A stretch of 64,000 bases of DNA from G051903925 sp051903925 (GTDB lineage Bacteria > Pseudomonadota > Alphaproteobacteria > Zavarziniales > Zavarziniaceae). The notes under the pieces are model-generated. The model ran no database searches. It was not told the origin of the DNA and saw nothing but the letters and a program-made list of their open reading frames with translations. The stretch is taken from the NCBI RefSeq assembly GCF_051903925.1, contig NZ_CP173678.1:1240001-1304000 (forward strand), written 5' to 3'. Within the stretch, counting starts at the first letter, position 1. Every line of letters begins with the position of its first letter. The position numbers and the translations under genes are program-made. Shown in pieces: positions 27,261 through 34,636 of this stretch.

Positions 27261-28118
27261 CTATTCGTCGCGGACGACGTTGCGCAGGACGCCCAGCCCC
27301 TCAAGCTCGACCTCGACGACATCGCCGGGCCGCATCCACAGCGGCGGCGTCCGCGCGCCACCCACGCCGGCCGGCGTGCCCGTCACGATCATGTCGCCCG
27401 GCTCCAGCGTCATGGCTTCGCTCAAGGTCGCGACCAGGGTCGCTACGTCGAAGAGCATGTCGTTCGTGCTGGCATCCTGCACCACGACGCCATTGAGGCG
27501 CGTCTGAAGGCGCAAGCCCCGGCATCCCGGCGGCAGGGCGTCGGCGGTCACCAGCCACGGCCCGAACGGGCCGCTGCGATCGAAGTTCTTGCCGACCGTC
27601 CATTGCGACGTGCGCATCTGGTAGTCCCGCACCGACACGTCGTTGAACAGGGCATAGGCGGCGACATGGTCGAGCGCCGCCGCGCGCGCGATGTGCCTGC
27701 CACGCCTGCCGATCACGGCGACGAACTCGCCCTCGTAGTCGAGCTGGTCCGAGACCCGCGGCCGGACGATCGCCTGATCATGCCCGATCAGGGTCGACGG
27801 GAACCGGGCAAACACCACCGGATGGTCCGGGGCGGGCGCTGCGAACTCCGCGGAATGGTCCGCGTAGTTGAGGCCGACGCACAGGATCTTGCCCGGTCTC
27901 GCCAGCGGCGGCAGGAATTCCGCGCGCGTCAGGTCGATCGCCTGGCCGCCGGCCAGGACCTCGGCCGCCGCGGCAAGCGCCTCCGGCCCCTGGCCCAGGA
28001 GCGAGTCGACGTCGCCGGGACAGGCTGGGTCGCCGAGGATCAAGCCATGGAACACGCCATCGGCGCGCGCGGCGGCCACGCCCCGCGCGCCATCCAGGGC
28101 ATACCGTGCCAGGTGCAT
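27261..28118 (-). CDS. Fumarylacetoacetate hydrolase (FAH) family protein
   Basis: 285 residues. Conserved parts are KILCVGLNYADHSAE, the metal-binding DYEGEFVAVIG (two Glu ligands), YALFNDVSVRDYQ, KNFDRSGPFGPWLV and MIVTGTPAGVG. FAH-family enzymes cleave C-C bonds of acylpyruvates or hydrolyse/decarboxylate 2-oxo acids with Mg2+ or Ca2+. ATG 28118 has AAGGAG 7 nt upstream. It is downstream of the lysR gene in the same direction (259-bp gap) and convergent with the amidase. It may belong to the same catabolic route as the UxaA-like and epoxide hydrolase genes; inferred. Confidence 0.9.
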   Translation of the reverse strand: MHLARYALDGARGVAAARADGVFHGLILGDPACPGDVDSLLGQGPEALAAAAEVLAGGQAIDLTRAEFLPPLARPGKILCVGLNYADHSAEFAAPAPDHPVVFARFPSTLIGHDQAIVRPRVSDQLDYEGEFVAVIGRRGRHIARAAALDHVAAYALFNDVSVRDYQMRTSQWTVGKNFDRSGPFGPWLVTADALPPGCRGLRLQTRLNGVVVQDASTNDMLFDVATLVATLSEAMTLEPGDMIVTGTPAGVGGARTPPLWMRPGDVVEVELEGLGVLRNVVRDE

Positions 28119-28159
28119 CGCGCTACTCCTTGGCCGGCTGGTTGGGGCGGGACCGTGTG

Positions 28160-28194
28160 GCCTGGGCGCAGACCCACCGGATCTGCGCCCAGGC
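28160..28194 (-). terminator. Perfect 13-bp hairpin between lysR and FAH genes
   Basis: GCCTGGGCGCAGA (28160-28172) pairs with TCTGCGCCCAGGC (28182-28194) around a 9-nt loop. It lies in the 259-bp gap between the end of lysR (28378) and the FAH gene start (28118), both on the minus strand. It may end the lysR transcript, or be an operator or attenuator for the FAH gene. The rest of the gap has one weaker inverted repeat, GTCCAT-N6-ATGGAC at 28332-28349, and no gene. Confidence 0.45.
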
Positions 28195-28377
28195 GGACGG
28201 GCGACGGCGGTGGAACGGGACGTTGAGCATTGGTGAGACCGGCAACGGTTGAGGACGGGCTTGCCGTACCGTCTGCCGGACTCCACGACTGTCAGGAAGC
28301 CGACATTCCTGCCCCGTCAGACCGCCGGACGGTCCATCCAGGAATGGACGGGCACAAGGTGAGAGAAGGCTCCCGGT

Positions 28378-29289
28378 TCAGACTGCCATGCCGTCCCAGG
28401 CGGGATTGTGGGCGAAGCGTTCGACCAGGAAGTCGATCAGGACGCGCACCTTTACCGCGAGGTGGCGGGTCGGCGGGTAAAGGGCGCAGATCGTCAGCGG
28501 CGGGGCGTGGAAGTCGTCCAGCACGGTCTGGAGGCGGCCCGAGTTCAGCTCGGCCGCGGCGATGAAGGTGGGCAGCAGGGCGATGCCGTGCCCGGCGACC
28601 GCCAGGTCGCGCAGGACTTCGGCATTGTTGCTGCACAGGCGCCAGGGCACGGCGATCCAGTGGTCGCCGTCAGCACCCGTCAGCTTCCACTGGAGGCCCG
28701 TACCGAGATAGCCATAGGACAGGCACTCGTGCAGGCGCAGGTCCTCAGGATGGCTGGGCGCGCCGCGGGCGGCAAGGTAGCCGGGCGAGGCGCAGAACAG
28801 GCGGCGGGCCGGCACGATGGCCCGGGCGATCAGACTGGACGACTGCAGGTCTGCGATGCGGATCGTAACGTCGAACCCCTCCTGCACCGTGTCGACCTGC
28901 TGGTCGCTGAGCACCAGCTGGACCTTCAGGTCGGGATAGCGCGGGATGAAGTCGGCCAGCGCCTTGCCCAGGACAAGGGTGCCGAACGACATCGGCGCGT
29001 TGATCCGCAGGATGCCGCGCGGATTGTCCTGAAGCTGGGCGGCGGCGCGGTCGGCGTCCGCGATGTCGCCCAGGATCGCCGTGCAGCGCGCGTAGTATTC
29101 CTGGCCGTTCTGCGTCGTGCTTATGCTGCGCGTCGTGCGACTGAGCAACTGCACGCCCAGGTCCTGCTCCAGGTCCAGGATGTACTTGCTGATCACCGAA
29201 CGGGACAGGCGCAGTTCGCGCGCGGCGCGGGCAAAGCTGCCCAGTTCGACGACACGGACGAAGGCACGCATGCAGACCAGCTTGTCCAC
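28378..29289 (-). CDS. LysR-family transcriptional regulator
   Basis: 303 residues starting at GTG 29289 (MDKLVCMRAFVRVVELGSF after initiation). The winged helix-turn-helix (about 1-65) has AARELRLSRSVISKYILDLEQDLGVQLLSRTTR. The effector-binding domain is of the ArgP/DmlR-like type (GILRINAPMSFGTLVLGKALADF). It is divergent from the isochorismatase operon, and the 208-bp gap holds palindromes that should include its binding site. Regulation of that operon in response to its substrate is the standard inference. Confidence 0.92.
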   Translation of the reverse strand: MDKLVCMRAFVRVVELGSFARAARELRLSRSVISKYILDLEQDLGVQLLSRTTRSISTTQNGQEYYARCTAILGDIADADRAAAQLQDNPRGILRINAPMSFGTLVLGKALADFIPRYPDLKVQLVLSDQQVDTVQEGFDVTIRIADLQSSSLIARAIVPARRLFCASPGYLAARGAPSHPEDLRLHECLSYGYLGTGLQWKLTGADGDHWIAVPWRLCSNNAEVLRDLAVAGHGIALLPTFIAAAELNSGRLQTVLDDFHAPPLTICALYPPTRHLAVKVRVLIDFLVERFAHNPAWDGMAV

Positions 29290-29329
29290 CCTGGATTGTC
29301 CTTCCCCTGTGCCCAGTGGCCGGATGCTT

Positions 29330-29360
29330 GGGACAATTGTCCCTGCTATCCGACGATAGC
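29330..29360. promoter_or_regulatory. Palindromic operator candidates for the LysR regulator
   Basis: A perfect 14-bp palindrome GGGACAATTGTCCC (29330-29343) is followed at once by an inverted repeat GCTATC-CGAC-GATAGC (29345-29360). Extra copies of GGATTGTCC are at 29293-29301, over the lysR start, and 29423-29431, nearer the isochorismatase gene. This is a typical LysR arrangement of a strong recognition site plus weaker activation sites. The remainder of the divergent gap has no gene. Confidence 0.6.
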
Positions 29361-29497
29361 ACGAGGACGGAACCGGCCATGGATTTGTCTCCATACCGGA
29401 AACAGTGAATCCATGGTGCGTCGGATTGTCCGAAGGGTGAGGCCATTCTAGTCTCTCGACCAGACCGCAACCCGCCGTGAAGAGGAGGGATTCCGAA

Positions 29498-30181
29498 ATG
29501 TCGTACTACCTGGACGTGCTGACGCCGCAGAACTGCCAGCTGATCTTCATCGACCAGCAGCCGCAGATGGCCTTTGGCGTGCAGTCGATCGACCGCCAGA
29601 CCCTGAAGAACAACGTCGTCGGCCTGGCCAAGGCGGCGCGCGTGTTCGGCATCCCGACCACGATCACAACGGTCGAGACGGACAGCTTTTCCGGCAATAC
29701 CTATCCCGAACTGCTGGGCGTCTTCCCGGAGCACAAGATCCTGGAGCGGACGTCGATGAACTCGTGGGACGACCAGAACGTCCGCGATGCGCTGGCCGCC
29801 AACCAGCGCAAGAAGATCGTCGTGGCCGGCCTGTGGACCGAGGTCTGCAACACGACCTTTGCCCTGTGCGCGATGAAGGACGCCGACTACCAGATCTACA
29901 TGGTGGCCGATGCCTCCGGCGGGACGTCGGTCGACGCCCACAAGTTCGCGATGGACCGGATGGTCCAGGCGGGTGTGGTGCCCGTGACCTGGCAGCAGGT
30001 GATGTTGGAGTGGCAGCGCGACTGGGCGCGCAAGGAAACCTATGACGCCGTGACCGCCATCGTGAAGGAGCATTCGGGCGCCTATGGCATGGGCATCGAC
30101 TATGCCGTCACCCATGTCCATGGCGGCCCGGAGCGCGTGAAGCACGGCGAGCGGATCGGACCCAACCCGGCCCAGGTCTGA
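29498..30181 (+). CDS. Isochorismatase-like cysteine hydrolase (YcaC-related)
   Basis: 227 residues. The Asp of the catalytic triad is Asp19 (LIFIDQQPQM) and the nucleophile is Cys117 (GLWTEVCNTTFA); the lysine position was not placed with confidence. The length and HKILERTSMNSWDDQNV segment match YcaC-type hydrolases of unknown substrate. AGAGGAGGGA precedes ATG 29498. It is first gene of a four-gene operon with an exporter, a Tat-exported amidohydrolase and DoxX, divergent from lysR. An amide or similar bond hydrolysis in the cytosol is expected. Confidence 0.9.
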   Translation: MSYYLDVLTPQNCQLIFIDQQPQMAFGVQSIDRQTLKNNVVGLAKAARVFGIPTTITTVETDSFSGNTYPELLGVFPEHKILERTSMNSWDDQNVRDALAANQRKKIVVAGLWTEVCNTTFALCAMKDADYQIYMVADASGGTSVDAHKFAMDRMVQAGVVPVTWQQVMLEWQRDWARKETYDAVTAIVKEHSGAYGMGIDYAVTHVHGGPERVKHGERIGPNPAQV

Positions 30182-30207
30182 ACGGTACGGCTGCCCGGCG
30201 GCACGCC

Positions 30208-31833
30208 ATGACCGAGCCCGTCCAAGCGCACCAGCCGCCGGCCGAGGGGGCTGCCCTGGCGCCGCTGCGCCACCGCGTCTTCCTGGCGCTGTGGCTGGCG
30301 ACCGTCGTGTCCAATGTGGGCACGTGGATGCAGAACGCCGCCGCCGGCTGGCTGATGACCGGCCTGACCCAGGACGCGTTCATCGTGTCGCTGGTCCAGG
30401 TCGCGACCATGCTGCCGGTCGTGCTGCTGGGCCTGCCGGCCGGGGCGCTGGCGGACATCATGGACCGGCGGCGGCTGCTGGTCGTCATCAACCTAGGCCT
30501 GACTGCGGTGGTGGCGGTGCTGGGCGTGATCGTCTGGCTGGACCAGGTAACGCCAGGGATCCTGCTGGCTTTCACCTTCCTGGTGGGGGTGGGGTCGGCG
30601 CTGGTCGCCCCGTCCTGGCAGGCGGTCGTGCCGCAGCTGGTGCCGCGCCAGGATCTTCAGGCCGCGATCTCGCTCAACAGCGTCGGGATCAACATCAGCC
30701 GCGCGCTGGGGCCGGCCCTGGCCGGCGTCATCATCGGCACGCTTGGTCTGGCCGCCCCGTTCTGGTTCAACGCGGTCAGCACGCTGGGCGTCGTCGCGGT
30801 CCTGCTGTGGTGGCGGCCGGCGCCGGCGGGGTCCCGCGACCTGCCGGCGGAGCGGTTTCATTCCGCCCTGCGGGTCGGCTGGCGCCATGCCCGGCATAAC
30901 CGGCACCTGATGGCAACCTTGGTGCGGGCGGCCGGCTTCTTCCTGTTCGCAAGTGCCTATTGGGCGCTGCTGCCGCTGGTGGCGCGCGACCAGATCGCCA
31001 GCGGGCCGCAGGTCTATGGCCTGCTGCTGGGCACGATCGGGGTCGGCGCCGTTGGTGGCGCGTTCCTGCTGCCCGTGCTGAAGGCGAAGCTGGGCCCCGA
31101 CCGGCTGGTCGCTGCGGCGACGATCGGGACGGCCTTGGCGCTGGTCCTGTTCGGGGTGGCGCATGCCGCCTGGGTCGGGCTGATCGCGTCCCTGGTGGCG
31201 GGCGTCGCCTGGATCGCGGTGCTGGCACCGATCAATGTCTCGGCCCAGGTCGCCCTGCCCGACTGGGTCAAGGGACGGGGCCTGGCCCTGTTCGCGATGA
31301 CCCAGTTCGGCGCCATGACCCTGGGCAGTGCGTTGTGGGGCCAGGTGGCGGAGCTGACCTCCCTCACGGTTGCACATCTCGCGGCGGCGGCCGGTGCGGT
31401 TGTCGCGATCCCGCTGCTGGCGCGCTGGCACCTGCACACCGGCGCTGCGGTCGACATGACGCCGTCCATGCACTGGCCCGCTCCCGTCGTCTCGGCCGAG
31501 GTGGCGCAGGACCGCGGCCCGGTGCGGATCAGCGTCGAATACCGGATCGCCGCCGCCGACCATGATGCCTTCCTGGCCGCCATCGCCGAGTTCAGGACCG
31601 AGCGCCTGCGCGACGGCGCCTATGACTGGCAGCTGTTCGAGGATGCGGAGAATGGCGGCACGCTGGTCGAGACGTTCCTGGTGCCGTCGTGGTTGGAGCA
31701 CCTGCGCCAGCACCATCGCGTGACCGGTGCCGACCGCGACGTCCAGGCCCGCGTCGCCCGCTTCCACCAGGGGCCGACACCGCCGCTCGTCCGGCACATG
31801 ATTGCCCTGCGTCCGCCCAAGGATCCGACATGA
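30208..31833 (+). CDS. MFS transporter (EntS-like) fused to a C-terminal ABM-like domain
   Basis: 541 residues. Residues about 15-415 form an MFS_3/EntS-type transporter with about 12 helices (RVFLALWLATVVSNVGTWMQN start, PAGALADIMDRRRLLV as the loop 2-3 motif, LVAPSWQAVVPQLVPR). The last 110 residues, from about 433, are soluble (VRISVEYRIAAADHDAFLAAIAEF, TLVETFLVPSWLEHLRQHHR) and resemble an antibiotic-biosynthesis-monooxygenase-type ferredoxin fold. This fusion recurs in bacteria; the role of the tail is unknown. An exporter is likely. It is coupled to the amidohydrolase by ATGA overlap. Confidence 0.9.
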   Translation: MTEPVQAHQPPAEGAALAPLRHRVFLALWLATVVSNVGTWMQNAAAGWLMTGLTQDAFIVSLVQVATMLPVVLLGLPAGALADIMDRRRLLVVINLGLTAVVAVLGVIVWLDQVTPGILLAFTFLVGVGSALVAPSWQAVVPQLVPRQDLQAAISLNSVGINISRALGPALAGVIIGTLGLAAPFWFNAVSTLGVVAVLLWWRPAPAGSRDLPAERFHSALRVGWRHARHNRHLMATLVRAAGFFLFASAYWALLPLVARDQIASGPQVYGLLLGTIGVGAVGGAFLLPVLKAKLGPDRLVAAATIGTALALVLFGVAHAAWVGLIASLVAGVAWIAVLAPINVSAQVALPDWVKGRGLALFAMTQFGAMTLGSALWGQVAELTSLTVAHLAAAAGAVVAIPLLARWHLHTGAAVDMTPSMHWPAPVVSAEVAQDRGPVRISVEYRIAAADHDAFLAAIAEFRTERLRDGAYDWQLFEDAENGGTLVETFLVPSWLEHLRQHHRVTGADRDVQARVARFHQGPTPPLVRHMIALRPPKDPT

Positions 31834-33815
31834 CCCGACTGACCCGTCGCCAGGCCGGTGCCGGCCTGGCCGCCACTACCTTGGCCGCCACTGGCCTGCT
31901 GTCCGCCGCTGGCCCGCTGGGCGCAAACAGGAGCTTCGCCATGGCAACGCCCGACCCCGACCTGATCCTGGTCAATGGCCGCTTCACGACGCTGGACCGC
32001 GCCAATCCCATGGCCGAGGCGGTCGCAGTCGCCCATGGCCGCTTCGTCGCCGTCGGGACGATGGCCGAGGTCATGGCCCTCAAAGGGGCGGCGACCAAGG
32101 TGATCGACCTGCAGGGGCAGAGCGTCCTGCCCGGCCTGATCGACAATCACCTCCACATCATCCGCGGCGGCCTGAACTTCAACATGGAGTTGCGCTGGGA
32201 CGGCGTGCGGTCGCTGGCGGACGCCATGGCCATGCTGAGGGCGCAGGTCGCGATCACGCCGCCGCCGCAATGGGTGCGCGTGGTCGGGGGCTTTACCGAG
32301 CATCAGTTCGCGGAGAAGCGCCTGCCGACGATCGAGGAGATCAATGCGGTGGCGCCCGACACACCGGTCTTCCTGCTGCACCTCTATGACCGGGCGTTGC
32401 TGAACGGGGCGGCATTGCGGGCGGTCGGCTATACGAAGGATACGCCGCAGCCGCCGGGTGGCGAGATCACGCGCGACGCCGCCGGCAACCCGACCGGCCT
32501 GCTCCTGGCCAAGCCCAATGCCGCGATCCTCTACGCGACATTGGCAAAGGGGCCGAAGCTGCCCTTCGACTACCAGCTCAATTCGACCCGCCATTTCATG
32601 CGCGAGTTGAACCGCCTGGGCGTCACGGGGGCCATCGATGCCGGCGGCGGTTTCCAGAACTATCCGGACGACTATGCCGTCATCCAGAAGCTGGCAGATG
32701 AGGACCAGCTGACCATCCGGCTGGCCTATAACCTGTTCACGCAGAAGGCGAAGCAGGAAAAGGACGACTTCCTGAACTGGACGGCCACGTCGCAGTACAA
32801 GCAGGGCACCGACTATTTCCGGCACAACGGGGCCGGCGAAATGCTGGTCTTCTCCGCCGCCGACTTCGAGGACTTCCGCGTCGAACGGCCCGACATGCCG
32901 CCCGAGATGGAGGGTGAACTGGAGGGGGTGGTGCGCATCCTGGCCCAGAACCGCTGGCCGTGGCGCATGCACGCGACCTATGACGAGACGATCGCCCGTG
33001 CCCTCGACGTGTTCGAGAAGGTCAACACGGATGTGCCACTGGCCGGGTTGAACTGGTTCTTCGACCATGCCGAGACGATCTCGGAACGGTCGATCGACCG
33101 AATCGCGGCCCTCGGCGGCGGCGTCGCGGTCCAGCACCGCATGGCCTATCAGGGCGAATACTTCGTGGAGCGCTACGGCGCTGCCGCGGCGGAGGCGACG
33201 CCACCGGTTGCCCGCATGCTGGAGAAGGGCATCCGCACCTCCGCGGGGACCGACGCGACGCGCGTCGCCTCCTACAATCCGTGGGTGGCCTTGTCCTGGC
33301 TGGTCACCGGGCGGACGGTGGGTGGTCTTCGCCTGACGCCGCAGCGCAACTGCCTGGATCGTGAGACGGCGCTGCGCATGTGGACCGAGAACGTCACCTG
33401 GTTCTCGAACGAGGAGGGCAAGAAGGGGCGCATCGCGGTCGGGCAGCTGGCCGACCTGATCGTGCCGGACCGGGACTATTTCGCCTGTCCCGAAGCTGAG
33501 ATCGCCGATATGTCGAGCACGCTGACGGTCGTGGGCGGCAAGGTCGTCTACGCTGCCGGTCCGTTTGCCAGCCTGGACAACCCGCCGCCGCCGGCCATGC
33601 CCGACTGGTCGCCGGTGCGCACCTATGGCGGCTATGCCGCCTGGGGCCGCAAGGAGCAGGCGGGCGTGCAGCGTCGGGCGCAGAGCCTGTGCGGGTGTGC
33701 CAACAGCTGTACCGTCCATGGGCACGACCATGCCTCGGCCTGGGCCGGCCGGGTGCCGGTCACTGACCTGAAGAGCTTCTGGGGTGCGTTGGGCTGCGCC
33801 TGCTGGGCGGTCTGA
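31830..33815 (+). CDS. Tat-exported amidohydrolase (YtcJ-like, Amidohydro_3) with Cys/His-rich tail
   Basis: 661 residues. The N-terminus has a twin-arginine-like signal (LTRRQAGAGLAATTLAATG). The mature enzyme begins DLILVNGRFTTLD and contains the metal HxH motif in LPGLIDNHLHIIRGG, then WFFDHAETIS, and TSAGTDATR near the C-terminal end of the barrel. The final 55 residues are unusual: SLCGCANSCTVHGHDH and GALGCACWAV, with five Cys and three His, suggesting a metal site or disulfide-bonded cap. A periplasmic hydrolase of amide, carbamate or related bonds is expected. It follows the MFS gene by overlap and precedes doxX by 3 bp. Confidence 0.9.
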   Translation: MTRLTRRQAGAGLAATTLAATGLLSAAGPLGANRSFAMATPDPDLILVNGRFTTLDRANPMAEAVAVAHGRFVAVGTMAEVMALKGAATKVIDLQGQSVLPGLIDNHLHIIRGGLNFNMELRWDGVRSLADAMAMLRAQVAITPPPQWVRVVGGFTEHQFAEKRLPTIEEINAVAPDTPVFLLHLYDRALLNGAALRAVGYTKDTPQPPGGEITRDAAGNPTGLLLAKPNAAILYATLAKGPKLPFDYQLNSTRHFMRELNRLGVTGAIDAGGGFQNYPDDYAVIQKLADEDQLTIRLAYNLFTQKAKQEKDDFLNWTATSQYKQGTDYFRHNGAGEMLVFSAADFEDFRVERPDMPPEMEGELEGVVRILAQNRWPWRMHATYDETIARALDVFEKVNTDVPLAGLNWFFDHAETISERSIDRIAALGGGVAVQHRMAYQGEYFVERYGAAAAEATPPVARMLEKGIRTSAGTDATRVASYNPWVALSWLVTGRTVGGLRLTPQRNCLDRETALRMWTENVTWFSNEEGKKGRIAVGQLADLIVPDRDYFACPEAEIADMSSTLTVVGGKVVYAAGPFASLDNPPPPAMPDWSPVRTYGGYAAWGRKEQAGVQRRAQSLCGCANSCTVHGHDHASAWAGRVPVTDLKSFWGALGCACWAV

Positions 33816-33818
33816 GCC

Positions 33819-34256
33819 ATGGCGCTGGCGACACGAGCGGAGGCGGCGCTGCGCCCGATCCTGGCGGCGCAGGTCCTGTACCGGCTGGCGTTGCTGGGCC
33901 TGTGCGCCGCCTATATCCAGGGCGGCTTCAACAAGGCGATGGATTTCACCGGGGCCAAGGCGGAGATGATCCATTTCGGCCTGGTGCCGGAGGCGCCCTT
34001 TGCGCTGGCCGTGATCGTGCTGGAACTGGGCGCCTCGCTGCTGGTCCTGTGGGGGAAGGGCCGCTGGCTGGGGGCACTTGCCCTGGCCGGCTTCACGCTC
34101 GTGGCGACGCTGATGGCCAACCGTTATTGGGAGGTCGAGGGGCCGGAGCGGTTCATGCTGGCCAATGCCTTCTACGAGCACCTGGGCCTGGTTGGCGGCT
34201 TCCTCCTGGTCGTCTGGGTCGACTGGACAGGCAGGAGCGAGCGGGTCGGCCAGTGA
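33819..34256 (+). CDS. DoxX family membrane protein
   Basis: 145 residues with four hydrophobic helices (about 15-35, 60-78, 85-103, 118-138) and the DoxX signature AAYIQGGFNKAMDFTGAKAEM. DoxX-like proteins are inner-membrane subunits linked to quinone or redox functions, mostly uncharacterised. It is last in the LysR-divergent operon, 3 bp after the amidohydrolase. Confidence 0.87.
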   Translation: MALATRAEAALRPILAAQVLYRLALLGLCAAYIQGGFNKAMDFTGAKAEMIHFGLVPEAPFALAVIVLELGASLLVLWGKGRWLGALALAGFTLVATLMANRYWEVEGPERFMLANAFYEHLGLVGGFLLVVWVDWTGRSERVGQ

Positions 34257-34364
34257 ACTGCATCCGGCCCGATGCCTGCAATGCCCGGTCGGATGCGGGC
34301 CGGACGGTCCGGGCTGTCCCTGCCCGACGGACGGCGCCGAACCTCACAGCGCGACCCGCGTTCG

Positions 34365-34529
34365 GTCATCCCGACGATCAAGGTTGAAGACCGCCGCATC
34401 CGGATCATCGGCGAGAAGGCGTCGCTCGCCCACGCCATCGTCGGCCGCGAAACCGCAGCCGGCGGAGTTCCAGGACTTGTACGCCGTTGGTGCGCCCGGC
34501 GGGATTCGAACCCACGACCCCAGGATTAG
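34365..34529 (+). pseudogene. Remnant of a site-specific serine recombinase C-terminus
   Basis: The frame reads VIPTIKVEDRRIRIIGEKASLAHAIVG, then VPGLVRRWCARRDSNPRPQD, and runs into the tRNA-Arg gene. The IKVEDRRIRIIG...L..A...VRRW pattern matches the very end of resolvase/recombinase proteins often found beside tRNA genes. No catalytic domain or helix-turn-helix is left upstream. It is read as the scar of an element that integrated at this tRNA and was lost. The last part, over the tRNA, is not coding in its own right. Confidence 0.55.
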
Positions 34530-34564
34530 GAATCCTGTGCTCTATCCTGCTGAGCTACGGGCGC
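34488..34564 (-). tRNA. tRNA-Arg (anticodon CCT)
   Basis: Read on the minus strand the gene runs from 34564 to 34488. Acceptor GCGCCCG pairs with CGGGCGC, followed by discriminator A and an encoded CCA. The D arm is TAGCTCAGCAGGATAGAGC. The anticodon stem CAGGA/TCCTG encloses TTCCTAA with anticodon CCT. The T arm GTGGGTTCGAATCCCGC has the usual TTCGAAT loop. All arms fold normally. A recombinase remnant overlaps the 3' end, as expected for an integration site. Confidence 0.97.
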
Positions 34565-34636
34565 CCAAGGGGCTGGTCGGCGCCTATAGCGACCGGAGTG
34601 GGGGGCCGTGTCAAGCCGGGCCTTCGGCGGGCGGGG

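Noticed and set aside
34487..34600. Apparent protein starts MVRPAGFEPTTPG and GAPGGIRTHDPRIRNPVLYPAELRA
   Set aside because: These are translations of the tRNA-Arg gene, a well-known annotation artefact.
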